A DNA stretch of 34,958 nucleotides from Prevotellaceae bacterium (lineage in GTDB: Bacteria > Bacteroidota > Bacteroidia > Bacteroidales > Bacteroidaceae). The stretch covers positions 1 through 34,958 of the forward strand of contig QAML01000043.1 of the NCBI GenBank assembly GCA_003150315.1, in the 5' to 3' direction. Below are positions 24,633 to 33,548 of the stretch, in pieces; position 1 is the first letter of the stretch, and the number at the start of each line of letters is the position of its first letter. The notes below the pieces were generated by a model. That model saw only the letters and a program-made list of their open reading frames with translations. It had not been told where the DNA came from and ran no database searches. A program made the translations under genes and the position numbers.

Positions 24633-27233
24633 TTATTTCTCGGATGCGGTTTTCTTCTTGCGACAAACAGACACAGCCACCGCTGCAACAAGTGCAAGCA
24701 ACATCACAACCAATGCCGCGTAGGCAAGAGTCTCCGTTGTGTGGAGCGATTGCGGATCGAACTTCAAGACAAGCGTGTGCTTGCCGCCGGGAACTCTCAG
24801 CGCACGCAACACATAGTCGGCGCGACCAATCATGATGTCTTTGCCGTCCAATGTAGCCGTCCAACCGGGATAATAAATCTCTGAAAGCACAACTACACCG
24901 CCGTTCTTCGAATCCACATTGTATGTGAGTTCGTTGGGTTCGTATGCCGTGAGCACAATCTTCGATGTTGTGTCGGCGGCAGCATTTGCATAAGCCGCAC
25001 CGAGCTCTTTCTCGAAACTCTTGTCGGCTACCGCCTCCACGCGACGGTTTATCTTTTTGAGCATAGCCATTTCAGCCTTCGCGCCGTCAACGTATGTGAG
25101 TTTGTCAACAAACCACGCATTTCCGTAAGCGCACGGATTTTGAAGCGGAATGGTCTTGCCCTGCTGCAAAGGCATTATGAAATACTTGGTGTTGAGCATG
25201 TTTATCGTAGGACACACTGTGTCGGCATCAAACTTCGAGAAGTCGCCGGCGGCCTGCGGAATTGCCTGCATCAATGCCTGCATTTCGGGTGCAATGCAAT
25301 AGGTTATCAAATCCTGATAACGCCCGAGTTTGGCGGCATGATAGCCTCCTATGCTCTTATGCCAGTAAGAAGTTTCATTTTCATTGAATGTGTCGGAAGC
25401 AAAATTGAGCACGCGGTAATCAAGGCTCTTGTCCTGCAAAATCTGTTCGTCGGTAGCCGTCTTTGCAAACACCTGCTCCTTCTGAAGCGGGTCAACAAAC
25501 ATGTCGTTATTGAGATACCTGCGGTTCACACCCCACATGTCCACAAGGCAAAGCACCGTTACGGCAACAACCATCCATGTAGACTTCAGCTTTCCGCTTC
25601 GGTAAATCATGAGGATAGCCATTCCAACGACAATAACCCAGAAACTTCTCCAGGCATCGGACGAAAGAATGGAATGGCGTATTGCCGTGATGTCGGTGGC
25701 AAACGAATTTACCATTTCGGGCTGCAAAATTCCGCGCAACTCGTTCAGGATTTTGTGTTCGTTGCCTGTGAGACAATCGCCAAAGAATGTGCCCGGAGTT
25801 ATGGCAAACAAAAGGCAGAGACCGGCGGTTACACCGAACGATATATAAAGAGGTATGGGTTTCTTGCGCAACAAGTCGGGTTCGGAAACCATTCTCGACA
25901 ACGTAAGAGCCGCGAGAAGAGGAATCGCAAACTCTGCCACAACAAGAATGGAGGACACGGCGCGGAACTTGTTATACATCGGGAAGTTGTCAATCATCCA
26001 GTTTGTAAACGCAGGGAAGTTGTGTCCCCACGAAAGCAGCATGGAAAGCACCATGACCAACATAAGGCAACGGCTGACAGCTCCCTTGGAATAGAAAAGC
26101 GAAAGAATGAAAAGCATACATACAAATGCTCCGACATACACGGGACCGGATGTTCCCGGTTGCTCGCCCCAATATTGAGAAAGTCCCGGAGTGCTTCCGC
26201 CAAGTTGCGGATAAAGTTGCTGCAAAGTCTGCATGTACTCGGCATAATGGGAATCAGCCTGCGCTTTCTCGTTTGCAGTCATCGCGCCACTGGCACCGCC
26301 TTTGACATTCGGCACAAGCAGGGAGAATGTTTCCCCTACACCGTAGCTCCATTGAGTTATATATTCCTTTGACAACCCCGAAGCGGCACTCTGATCATGC
26401 TTTCCGGCAGTGGCAAGTTCGCTGCTGCCGCGCATTGTTTGCTTACTATACTGATAAGTATGGTAAAGATTCGACGAGTTAACGGCTACGCCAATCAGCG
26501 AAGCCACTACGAAAATTCCCACACCCTTCGCAAAGCGCACAAGTTGCTTTTCTCTTATTGCCGTAATAAGGAAACCGACGGAAATAAGCACCATTGCAAA
26601 GATAAAGTAGTATGTCATCTGCAAATGGTTCGACAAAATCTGCCACGCAATGAAGAACATGGTCATCACACCGCCCCAAAGATATTTTCCACGGTAACAG
26701 AGCACCATTCCCGCTATTGTGGGAGGAATGAAAGCAAGTGTGAGAACCTTCCAAAGGTGTCCGGCACCTATAATAATAAAGAAGTACGACGAGAAAGCCC
26801 ATGCCACCGCGCCGAAAACCGCTACGGGAGGACGGGCACGGAATGTGCGCATGAGTATATAGAATCCCAGAAGAAGGATGAACACATACATGGCGCAATC
26901 AGTGAGACCAAGTTCGTAAACTCTCTCAAGTCCCGACAAAACACTGCGCGATTTGTAGCTCGGAGATATCTGATAAGTCGGCATACCACTGAAAAGAGCG
27001 TTAGTCCAACGGGTATCGTTGCCGGTACGTTCGAGATATTCCATTCTTTCACGCCCCGCGCCCACGCCGCCGGTGACGTCGTTGCCCGAAAGTACGAGAC
27101 CCTGCGTAATGGGAGTGAAAAAATATGCCACGGATACAAGCACAAACAGCACAACAGCCACTGCGTCGGGCGTAATACGCCTTAACAGGGATTTGCTTTG
27201 CGTTGTATTTTGTTTTTCGCTGTTCATATTCAT
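24633..27233 (-). CDS. YfhO-family polytopic membrane protein (putative GT-C-like glycosyltransferase)
   Basis: 866 residues with a dozen or more predicted membrane helices (first at ~25-45, last at ~835-860). After the first helix comes the family-typical loop GLVLSGNDVTGGVGAGRER and further on TRWTNALFSGMPTYQ, followed by the helix array. A soluble region (~600-830) ends with WTATLDGKDIMIGRADYVLRALRVPGGKHTL, a common C-terminal YfhO motif. YfhO proteins are thought to glycosylate lipoteichoic acid or related envelope glycans in Firmicutes. The role in Bacteroidota is not established, and cell-envelope glycan work is inference. It lies 63 bp after ahcY in the same direction, with a hairpin in the gap, so co-transcription is possible but not certain. 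Confidence 0.85.
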   Translation of the reverse strand: MNMNSEKQNTTQSKSLLRRITPDAVAVVLFVLVSVAYFFTPITQGLVLSGNDVTGGVGAGRERMEYLERTGNDTRWTNALFSGMPTYQISPSYKSRSVLSGLERVYELGLTDCAMYVFILLLGFYILMRTFRARPPVAVFGAVAWAFSSYFFIIIGAGHLWKVLTLAFIPPTIAGMVLCYRGKYLWGGVMTMFFIAWQILSNHLQMTYYFIFAMVLISVGFLITAIREKQLVRFAKGVGIFVVASLIGVAVNSSNLYHTYQYSKQTMRGSSELATAGKHDQSAASGLSKEYITQWSYGVGETFSLLVPNVKGGASGAMTANEKAQADSHYAEYMQTLQQLYPQLGGSTPGLSQYWGEQPGTSGPVYVGAFVCMLFILSLFYSKGAVSRCLMLVMVLSMLLSWGHNFPAFTNWMIDNFPMYNKFRAVSSILVVAEFAIPLLAALTLSRMVSEPDLLRKKPIPLYISFGVTAGLCLLFAITPGTFFGDCLTGNEHKILNELRGILQPEMVNSFATDITAIRHSILSSDAWRSFWVIVVGMAILMIYRSGKLKSTWMVVAVTVLCLVDMWGVNRRYLNNDMFVDPLQKEQVFAKTATDEQILQDKSLDYRVLNFASDTFNENETSYWHKSIGGYHAAKLGRYQDLITYCIAPEMQALMQAIPQAAGDFSKFDADTVCPTINMLNTKYFIMPLQQGKTIPLQNPCAYGNAWFVDKLTYVDGAKAEMAMLKKINRRVEAVADKSFEKELGAAYANAAADTTSKIVLTAYEPNELTYNVDSKNGGVVVLSEIYYPGWTATLDGKDIMIGRADYVLRALRVPGGKHTLVLKFDPQSLHTTETLAYAALVVMLLALVAAVAVSVCRKKKTASEK

Positions 27234-27244
27234 ATTTATATATA

Positions 27245-27290
27245 CAAGCCGACGGAGACACGCGGTTTATGCGCATCTCCGTCTGCCTTG
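27245..27290 (-). terminator. Hairpin between ahcY and the yfhO-type gene
   Basis: CAAGCCGACGGAGA (27245-27258) pairs with TCTCCGTC and GCCTTG (27276-27290) with one bulge. On the minus strand only TTGTATATATAA follows before the next start codon at 27233. It could be the ahcY terminator, a partial one, or a leader structure for the yfhO-type gene. Confidence 0.5.
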
Positions 27291-27296
27291 CGGTTT

Positions 27297-28712
27297 TTAA
27301 TATCTGTAGAAGTCGGCTTTATAAGGACCGTCAACGTCTACGCCGATATAGTCTGCCTGCGCCTTGGAAAGCTTGCTGAGGTGAGCACCTACGCTTGCAA
27401 GATGCAGACGAGCCACTTCTTCGTCAAGAGCTTTGGGAAGACGATAAACACCTACCTCGTATTTCTTGTTGAAAAGCTCTATCTGCGCAAGAGTCTGGTT
27501 CGTGAACGAATTACTCATCACAAAACTCGGATGACCTGTGGCACAACCGAGGTTTACAAGGCGACCGTCGGCGAGCAGGGTTATATGATGTCCGTCGGGG
27601 AACTGATAACTGTCAACCTGCGGCTTTATGTTTTCTGCCTTAATGCCGGGAACTTGCTTCAACTTGTCCACTTGTATCTCACTGTCAAAGTGTCCGATGT
27701 TGCAAACTATGGCTTCGTCGGGCATTTGCTTCATGTGTTCCACGGTTATTACGTCTATGTTGCCGGTGGTAGTAACGAATATGTTGCCAACAGGCGCAGC
27801 TTCTTCCATGGTTACCACCTTGAAGCCCTCCATTGCAGCCTGCAGGGCGCAAATCGGGTCAACTTCGGTAACGAGTACGCGCGCACCGTAAGAACGAAGG
27901 CTTTGTGCACAGCCTTTACCCACTTCGCCGTAACCGGCTACCACTGCCACTTTACCGGCTACCATTACGTCGGTGGCACGCTTGATGCCGTCAACCAAAG
28001 ATTCGCGACATCCGTAAAGATTATCGAATTTGCTCTTAGTTACACTGTCGTTTACGTTGAAAGCCGGGAAAAGGAGTTCTTTCTTTTCCGCCATTTGATA
28101 AAGGCGATGCACACCTGTTGTGGTTTCCTCGCTCACACCACGAATTTCTTTCGCAGTTTTTGCCCAGCGTTCGGGATCGGCAGCAAGAACTTTCTTGAGA
28201 ATTGCTTTCAATGCGGCTTCGTCGCCACTACCGCTGGGAGTGTCGAGCACAGAAGCGTCTTTCTCGGCTTTTGCTCCGAGATGTATCATAAGAGTTGCGT
28301 CACCGCCGTCATCAACAATCATGTTGGGGAGTTTTCCTCCCGGGAAATTCATGGCTTGAAGCGTACACCACCAATAATCTTCGAGACTTTCGCCTTTCCA
28401 TGCAAACACGCCCACTCCCATGTCGGCTATGGCAGCCGCTGCATGGTCTTGTGTGCTGTATATGTTGCATGAGCACCAACGCACTTCCGCTCCGAGAGCC
28501 ACGAGAGTCTTTATGAGCACAGCGGTTTGTATGGTCATGTGCAAAGAGCCCATGACACGTGCACCCTTCAATGGCTTCGAATCGCCATACTTTGCCTGCA
28601 ATGCCATAAGACCCGGCATTTCATGTTCTGCTATACGAATTTCTTTGCGACCGAAATCAGCCAAACCCATATCTGCTACCTTGTAGGGCAGAGCGGAAAA
28701 AAGTTCTTCCAT
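27297..28712 (-). CDS. ahcY: S-adenosylhomocysteine hydrolase
   Basis: A 471-residue cytosolic NAD-dependent enzyme splitting S-adenosylhomocysteine into adenosine and homocysteine, which keeps methyltransferases free of product inhibition. Start set at the ATG at 28712 ([20 protein letters not shown]), since homologues begin there; the frame is open 24 codons upstream. Visible motifs: [13 protein letters not shown] (substrate His58), [13 protein letters not shown], the catalytic stretch [13 protein letters not shown], the NAD-binding [13 protein letters not shown] (~258-270), and the C-terminal KADFYRY with the conserved Lys and Tyr. The ~40-residue insertion around 148-190 is typical of many bacterial forms. 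Ado/Hcy recycling partners are not in the window, and no SAH riboswitch was recognised upstream. Confidence 0.97.
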   Translation of the reverse strand: MEELFSALPYKVADMGLADFGRKEIRIAEHEMPGLMALQAKYGDSKPLKGARVMGSLHMTIQTAVLIKTLVALGAEVRWCSCNIYSTQDHAAAAIADMGVGVFAWKGESLEDYWWCTLQAMNFPGGKLPNMIVDDGGDATLMIHLGAKAEKDASVLDTPSGSGDEAALKAILKKVLAADPERWAKTAKEIRGVSEETTTGVHRLYQMAEKKELLFPAFNVNDSVTKSKFDNLYGCRESLVDGIKRATDVMVAGKVAVVAGYGEVGKGCAQSLRSYGARVLVTEVDPICALQAAMEGFKVVTMEEAAPVGNIFVTTTGNIDVITVEHMKQMPDEAIVCNIGHFDSEIQVDKLKQVPGIKAENIKPQVDSYQFPDGHHITLLADGRLVNLGCATGHPSFVMSNSFTNQTLAQIELFNKKYEVGVYRLPKALDEEVARLHLASVGAHLSKLSKAQADYIGVDVDGPYKADFYRY

Positions 28713-28748
28713 CTTTATTATATATTGTATATGTTTTCTAATTGGTTG

Positions 28749-28756
28749 CAAAGATA
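28749..28756 (-). promoter_or_regulatory. Probable -7 box of ahcY
   Basis: Minus strand TATCTTTG, an exact TAnnTTTG match, 36 bp before the ATG at 28712. No TTTG at the right distance was found, so the -33 part is weak or degenerate. Confidence 0.5.
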
Positions 28757-28945
28757 TAAAGAAATTTTTCTTTGCCGCATGCATGTATCATATTATATTC
28801 TATGTTTGCATTGCGCCGGCACCGATGCACATATCGCATGCGGACCACAGTTTTTTGTTTCTCGAAAATGCTTTTCCGTTGCCCAAAATCACGATTTGCG
28901 AAGCATCGTTTCGGACGCTTTTCGAAACACATGGGACATAAGAAA

Positions 28946-29006
28946 AAATATAAGGCACTTATTTTAAAATATGTGCCTTATATTTTAAAATAAGTGCCTT
29001 GTATTT
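28946..29006. repeat. Modular palindromic repeat, copy 5
   Basis: AAATATAAGGCACTTATTTT (28946-28965), AAAATATGTGCCTTATATTT (28966-28985) and B- (28987-29006). The first two arms both carry the TATAAGG/CCTTATA variant instead of TACAAGG/CCTTGTA, so the change is matched on both sides. On the right, TCTTTGAACTGCAACAACTT (29021-29040) is the second flank type. It lies between ahcY and the decayed gene stub. Confidence 0.92.
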
Positions 29007-29075
29007 TTGGACTTTTCAAGTCTTTGAACTGCAACAACTTACAAAAGCCTCAAAATTTCCCTTTTCCTACCGGTC

Positions 29076-29174
29076 TCAAGCCCTCTGCGCCAGACACATG
29101 CAAACGCCGTGGTTCTCAATCACCAGCGACCAGTCGCCCGAGTGCAACAAATCCTTCACATCGCCTGTTTTCAT
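29076..29174 (-). pseudogene. N-terminal stub resembling a DUF1893 protein
   Basis: 32 codons starting MKTGDVKDLLHSGDWSLVIE and ending LAQRA and a TGA. The ATG overlaps the TGA of the preceding reductase (ATGA), the usual sign of a translationally coupled gene. The pattern of a short helix, then SLVIENHG, then CLAQR resembles the start of DUF1893 proteins (about 130 residues), which I recall beside this reductase in Bacteroidales. Everything after the first ~30 residues is gone and repeat-flank sequence follows. The assignment rests on a short stretch and needs a profile search. Confidence 0.5.
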
Positions 29175-29810
29175 AGCGTGCCTTGCTTCAACTGCTCCAC
29201 GAAATGGTCAATGCGCTGCATCTCTTGCGGAATCTCTATGTTTTGCGGGCAATGTTCCACACACTTTCTGCATCCTATGCAATGATTTGCCTGACGCAGT
29301 TTCGGCACACTCCTGTCGTAGCCCACAAGAAATGCCCTGCGCGCCTCGCGATAGTTCTTTGCCTGCTGATTCTCCGGCACATTGCCCTCGTTTACACACT
29401 TGTTGTAGTGGACAAATACCCCGGGAATGTCAAGACCATAGGGACAAGGCATGCAATACTTGCAATCGTTGCAGGGAATCGTGGGATATTGCACCATAAT
29501 CTCGGCAGTGTCGTAAAGAAACTTCATCTCCTCGTTGGTGAGCGGCTTCCCGTGCGCTTTCGCCGGTAACTGTGGGTCAGCGCATGCAGCCGTAGCCGAG
29601 AATGGAAACCTTGTCGCCTGTTTTGGGATTTATGCGGTAGGTCATTTTATCCTTGGGAATGGGACCTTGTGCCGTTGTCGATTCGCCGTTCACTGGATTT
29701 TTTCCGGAATCACAGCCCACCAACATAGCAGAACCGGACACTGCCGCACCGGCACCGAGTCTTTTCAGAAACTCGCGCCTGTCGATATTTTTATTGCCTT
29801 TTGTCTTCAT
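29171..29810 (-). pseudogene. Aldo/keto reductase-ferredoxin protein with its catalytic barrel deleted
   Basis: The two ends of one gene remain. The 5' part (29577-29810) encodes MKTKGNKNIDRREFLKRLGA, a Tat signal with a lipobox-like VGC, and then KTGDKVSILGYGCMR, the beginning of an aldo/keto reductase barrel. It stops at a TGA where TGG (Trp, as in the usual GCMRWPT) is expected. About 25 bp later, in another frame, KPLTNEEMKFLYDTAEIMVQ starts the C-terminal ferredoxin module (29171-29548) with CNDCKYCMPCPYG and CIGCRKCVEHCPQ. In intact homologues several hundred residues of barrel lie between. So a deletion of roughly 0.8 kb near 29549-29556, plus a nonsense change, has inactivated it. It starts 7 bp after the membrane polyferredoxin gene, its likely electron partner. 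Confidence 0.85.
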
Positions 29811-29817
29811 AAGTTTT

Positions 29818-31296
29818 TCAAATGGTTTTGTGCTGTTCATGACCTTCAACATATATTGCGCTGAAAGGACGCGCCGGACACAGGTTTTCGCACGCACCGC
29901 AACCTATGCAGCGTTCCTCGTTCACCACAGGAATTTTAACCGAAGCCTCATCGTTGGGATTGGAAGCCACCATTGTTATTGCGCCGGCGGGACAATGGCG
30001 CGCACAGTTGCCGCATTCCACTCCGTCTGTGAGAGGTACGCAATTTTTCTTAACCCACACGGCATGACCTATCTGAGTTGACGATTTTTCGGCGGGAGTG
30101 ATTTTGAGAATCGCGCCTGCGGGGCAGACCTCCGAGCATTTCGTGCATTCGGGTCTGCAATATCCGCGTTCGTATGACGAATGCGGCTTCATCAGTTTCC
30201 CGGGTCGCAGCACATCGTTGGGACATACCGCCACGCACAACTGACATCCCGTGCAATGGTCCTCCAAATGTTTCAAACTTACGGCACCCGGCGGAACAAT
30301 GGGAGTGTTGCGGTTGGGAATTTTCTTGTCAAGAATCACAGCCAGCCCGCCGTCCACCGTTTTGCCTTGGGCATGAGCCACCGCAGTTCCGAGAATAACT
30401 CCCACACCTACAAGAAAACTGCGGCGCGAAGCATCGGTTTTCTGCTCACCAGCCGCCTTTGCGGTAACGGATGCCACTGATTTTTTGCGCATTTCAAAAT
30501 GTAGCGCATCATGCTTGCAATTGTCAATACAATCCATGCAAGCCACACAGCGGGAATAGTCAATCTTATGGTTCTTATAGTCTATGCAAGAAGCCTTGCA
30601 GCCCTTGGCGCAAAGCGAACAGTTGCGGCATTTGTCGGTATCTATAACCGGTTTGAAAAGAGCATGGCGCGAAAAAATGCCAAGCACCGTGCCCACGGGA
30701 CAAATGGTGTTGCAATAAGTACGACCGTCGCGCCACGCAAGAATCACCACCACAACCAAAGTTACAGCGGCAAGAACAAGAGTGGGAAGCGCACGGAGCC
30801 ATACTTCGCGCTCGTAGAAAGCATAACTTCCCACACGTTCCGAAACGTATGCGAGCAAATTGTTACACCATATATATATAGGCGAAAACAAAGTCTGCGC
30901 AATACGTCCGTATGCACTATAAGGGTCGAGCAAACCCGCCAATCCCACGAAAGCCATGACCACAAATGCAATGAGAACCGCATAACGCAACCAAGACTTT
31001 GCCTTGGAATACGAGAAACGGCGGTTTTTGTGTTTACGCCTCGCGCTCACCCACGACACAATGTCCTGAAACACACCGAGAGGACAGATTACGGAGCAAT
31101 AAACACGCCCCAGCAGGAGCGTAAGAACCAGCACGGCGATAATCACGCCCGCATTGAGAGCCATGACGGCAGGAAAAAACTGAATCTTAGCCATCCACCC
31201 GAACCAGGCGTGGATTGTTCCCGTAAAATCAAGAAACAGCATACTGACAAGCGCAAAGAAAACGATTGCCAAAGTAATTCTTATTTTACGCAGCAT
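29818..31296 (-). CDS. Membrane polyferredoxin, NapH-like half fused to a NapG-like half
   Basis: 492 residues. The first part has membrane helices (about 7-24, 43-63, 103-123, 171-188) with two CxxxCP motifs, YCSVICPLG (67-74) and YCNTICPVG (194-202), as in NapH/RdxA-type proteins. Two ferredoxin clusters follow (CRNCSLCAKGC from 223, CVACMDCIDNC from 250). Around 289-310 is DASRRSFLVGVGVILG, an internal Tat-like signal, and after it come four more cysteine clusters (from 348, 380, 428 and 463) as in NapG. The protein probably passes electrons from the quinone pool or cytosol across the inner membrane to an exported partner. The partner in the same operon, the Tat-bearing reductase, is decayed here. 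No nap genes are seen, so nitrate reduction is not implied. Confidence 0.85.
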   Translation of the reverse strand: MLRKIRITLAIVFFALVSMLFLDFTGTIHAWFGWMAKIQFFPAVMALNAGVIIAVLVLTLLLGRVYCSVICPLGVFQDIVSWVSARRKHKNRRFSYSKAKSWLRYAVLIAFVVMAFVGLAGLLDPYSAYGRIAQTLFSPIYIWCNNLLAYVSERVGSYAFYEREVWLRALPTLVLAAVTLVVVVILAWRDGRTYCNTICPVGTVLGIFSRHALFKPVIDTDKCRNCSLCAKGCKASCIDYKNHKIDYSRCVACMDCIDNCKHDALHFEMRKKSVASVTAKAAGEQKTDASRRSFLVGVGVILGTAVAHAQGKTVDGGLAVILDKKIPNRNTPIVPPGAVSLKHLEDHCTGCQLCVAVCPNDVLRPGKLMKPHSSYERGYCRPECTKCSEVCPAGAILKITPAEKSSTQIGHAVWVKKNCVPLTDGVECGNCARHCPAGAITMVASNPNDEASVKIPVVNEERCIGCGACENLCPARPFSAIYVEGHEQHKTI

Positions 31297-31353
31297 AGTG
31301 TAGTTTTTTGTTTTCTGAGAAAAATCGTTTCAAACTAATAATCTTGTACAGCG

Positions 31354-31361
31354 CAAAATTA
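31354..31361 (-). promoter_or_regulatory. Probable -7 box of the polyferredoxin operon
   Basis: Minus strand TAATTTTG (TAnnTTTG), 57 bp before the ATG at 31296. No TTTG at 19-20 bp upstream, so it is only a partial promoter match. Confidence 0.45.
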
Positions 31362-31580
31362 ACAATATAATTAAATCTTCCACTTATAAATTTTACAGAT
31401 TTCAGTACCAAAATTTCGGCAACACACATTTTTCGGTTCATCCCCGCTAAAAAACACCCTGGAAAAGACACCGCAACCCGCCACGCCGTTTTGCGAAAAA
31501 ACACACGGCGTTCCGACACGTCAAAACACCGCGAAACAGCAAAACAAGCCGTGGAATATTCATTTTTTCCGCCTGCCGCA

Positions 31581-31665
31581 AAAAGCACAAGGCATTTCGT
31601 AAAAAATACAAGCCATGTATTTCAAAATATAAGGCACTTATTTCAAAATATATGCCTTGTATTTT
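31581..31665. repeat. Modular palindromic repeat, copy 6 (most diverged)
   Basis: A+ AAATACAAGCCATGTATTTC (31604-31623), B+ AAATATAAGGCACTTATTTC (31625-31644) and AAAATATATGCCTTGTATTT (31645-31664), preceded by a degenerate unit AAAAGCACAAGGCATTTCGT (31581-31600). The spacer ends read TTTC instead of TTTT and the arms no longer match perfectly. The second flank type, ATCTGAAAAACAAAAACTTA, is at 31681-31700. This copy lies between two divergent genes, where no terminator is needed. Confidence 0.85.
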
Positions 31666-31892
31666 TCCACAATTGTACACATCTGAAAAACAAAAACTTA
31701 CAAAACGCCGAAAACTACCCTTTTCAAAGCAAGCATTGCATATTTATTCGCTCGCACACTCCACCCCGCAAACACTCCCTCCCACTGCACATTTTGCCCG
31801 CCCCTAAGAAATATTTACAAATGCTTTTCACCTCCAAATTGCGCATAAATCAGGCGTTTTGTGCAAAATATGGACGATTTTCAAAGAAAAAT

Positions 31893-31923
31893 TTTGCCAT
31901 ATTAATCAATAGATTTAATTTTG
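31893..31923 (+). promoter_or_regulatory. Promoter of acpP-fabF-rnc
   Basis: TTTG (31893-31896), exactly 19 bp, TAATTTTG (31916-31923): full consensus. The predicted start of transcription is ~30 nt before the acpP ATG. Confidence 0.82.
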
Positions 31924-31964
31924 CAGTCTGATATAACAATATTATTTATCAAATTAATAAGATC

Positions 31965-32201
31965 ATGTCTGATATCGAATCAAAAGTAAAAGCTATCATT
32001 GTTGACAAACTCGGTGTTGATGAAGCCGAAGTAAAGAACGAAGCAAGTTTCGCAAACGATCTGGGCGCTGACTCTCTTGACACTGTAGAGCTCATCATGG
32101 AGTTCGAAAAAGAGTTCCAGATTCAGATCCCCGACGACCAGGCAGAGAAAATCTCTACCGTAGGCGACGCTGTAGCATATATCGAGGCAAACGTTAAGTA
32201 A
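31965..32201 (+). CDS. acpP: Acyl carrier protein
   Basis: A 78-residue acidic protein that carries growing fatty acyl chains on a phosphopantetheine arm. The attachment site is Ser37 in [13 protein letters not shown], fully conserved. The four-helix pattern and length are standard for AcpP of the type II fatty acid synthase. A consensus promoter is directly upstream; fabF follows after 31 bp, giving the acpP-fabF order common in bacteria. Confidence 0.98.
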   Translation: MSDIESKVKAIIVDKLGVDEAEVKNEASFANDLGADSLDTVELIMEFEKEFQIQIPDDQAEKISTVGDAVAYIEANVK

Positions 32202-32232
32202 TCCAACTTAACGTTTCCTTTAACATCTAACG

Positions 32233-33498
32233 ATGGAATTGAAAAGAGTTGTTGTAACCGGCATAGGCGCCATAACTCCGCTTGGAAAGAATGCCAAGGA
32301 AACTTGGGAGAATGCCAAGAACGGAGTAAGCGGTGCTGCCGAGATTACACATTTCGATACATCCAAGTTCAAGACACATTTTGCGTGCGAAGTCAAGAAC
32401 TATAACGCTCAAGACTATTTCGACCGCAAAGAAGCGCGTAAGATGGACCTTTATGAGCAGTATGCAATAATTGCTGCCGATGAAGCCATCAAGGACTGCG
32501 GATGGGATTTGGAAAAAATAGATAAAAACGAAATCGGTGTTATCTTTGGCGTGGGCATCGGAGGAATTCGTACATTCGAAGAGGAATCCGTGAACTACGC
32601 AAAGACAGGTGAGACCCTCGGTCCGCGTTATTCTCCATTCTTCATCCCCAAGATGATTTCGGACATCGCAGCCGGTCAGATTTCTATCAATTACGGTTTC
32701 CACGGTCCCAATTTCGCCACCACTTCAGCCTGTGCTTCTTCAACCAACGCCCTTGCCAGCGCGTTCAATCTCATACGCCTCGGCAAAGCTAACGCAATTG
32801 TTACGGGCGGTGCCGAAGCTGCTATCTGGCCTACGGGAGTTGGCGGATTCAATGCCATGCATGCTCTTTCCACACGCAATGATGATCCCGAACACGCCTC
32901 ACGTCCTTTCAGCGCATCACGTGATGGTTTCATAATGGGCGAAGGTGCGGGCGTTCTTATCCTTGAAGAACTTGAACATGCCTTGAAACGCGGCGCACAT
33001 ATATACGCCGAAGTTGCAGGCGCAGGTATGTCGGCGGACGCACATCACATTACTGCTTCACATCCCGAGGGACTTGGTGCAAAACTTGTGATGACTCGTG
33101 CACTACAAGACGCAGAAATGAAACCGGAAGACATTGACTACATCAACGTTCACGGTACTTCCACTCCTGTAGGCGACCGTTCGGAAGCACTTGCCATAAA
33201 AGATGTATTTGGCGAACATGCTTATAAGCTCAACATCAGTTCTACGAAGTCCATGACGGGACACCTTCTCGGTGCTGCGGGAGCTGTTGAGGCACTTTTC
33301 TCAGTGAAAGCTGTTGAGGAAGACATTGTTCCTCCCACCATCAATCATGAGGAAGGCGATGACGATCCTGAAATTGATTACAACTTGAACTTTACGTTCA
33401 ACAAGGCACAAAAGCGCACCGTGCGTGCTGCCTTGAGCAACACTTTCGGGTTTGGCGGACACAATGCATGCGTCATTGTCAAGAAATTCGCGAAATAA
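32233..33498 (+). CDS. fabF: Beta-ketoacyl-ACP synthase II
   Basis: A 421-residue condensing enzyme that elongates acyl-ACP with malonyl-ACP in fatty acid synthesis. The catalytic Cys167 lies in TTSACASSTNA, and His307 (NVHGTSTPVGD), Lys339 and His344 (STKSMTGHLLGAAG) complete the KAS II active site. The C-terminal SNTFGFGGHNACVI is also typical. The start MELKRVVVTGIGAITPLG is clear and the length is normal. It sits between acpP and rnc in one operon; the 50-bp gap to rnc holds no clear terminator. Confidence 0.98.
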   Translation: MELKRVVVTGIGAITPLGKNAKETWENAKNGVSGAAEITHFDTSKFKTHFACEVKNYNAQDYFDRKEARKMDLYEQYAIIAADEAIKDCGWDLEKIDKNEIGVIFGVGIGGIRTFEEESVNYAKTGETLGPRYSPFFIPKMISDIAAGQISINYGFHGPNFATTSACASSTNALASAFNLIRLGKANAIVTGGAEAAIWPTGVGGFNAMHALSTRNDDPEHASRPFSASRDGFIMGEGAGVLILEELEHALKRGAHIYAEVAGAGMSADAHHITASHPEGLGAKLVMTRALQDAEMKPEDIDYINVHGTSTPVGDRSEALAIKDVFGEHAYKLNISSTKSMTGHLLGAAGAVEALFSVKAVEEDIVPPTINHEEGDDDPEIDYNLNFTFNKAQKRTVRAALSNTFGFGGHNACVIVKKFAK

Positions 33499-33548
33499 AA
33501 ACTCATTGGCTTGATAAACATTTTTATAAAGCCGGCATCTACATCTGA

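Noticed and set aside
25140..26372. 410-codon open frame on the plus strand
   Set aside because: Antisense to the YfhO-type gene; composition rich in His, Arg and Cys as expected for a shadow frame.
27198..28472. 424-codon open frame on the plus strand
   Set aside because: Antisense shadow of ahcY, which has all its catalytic motifs.
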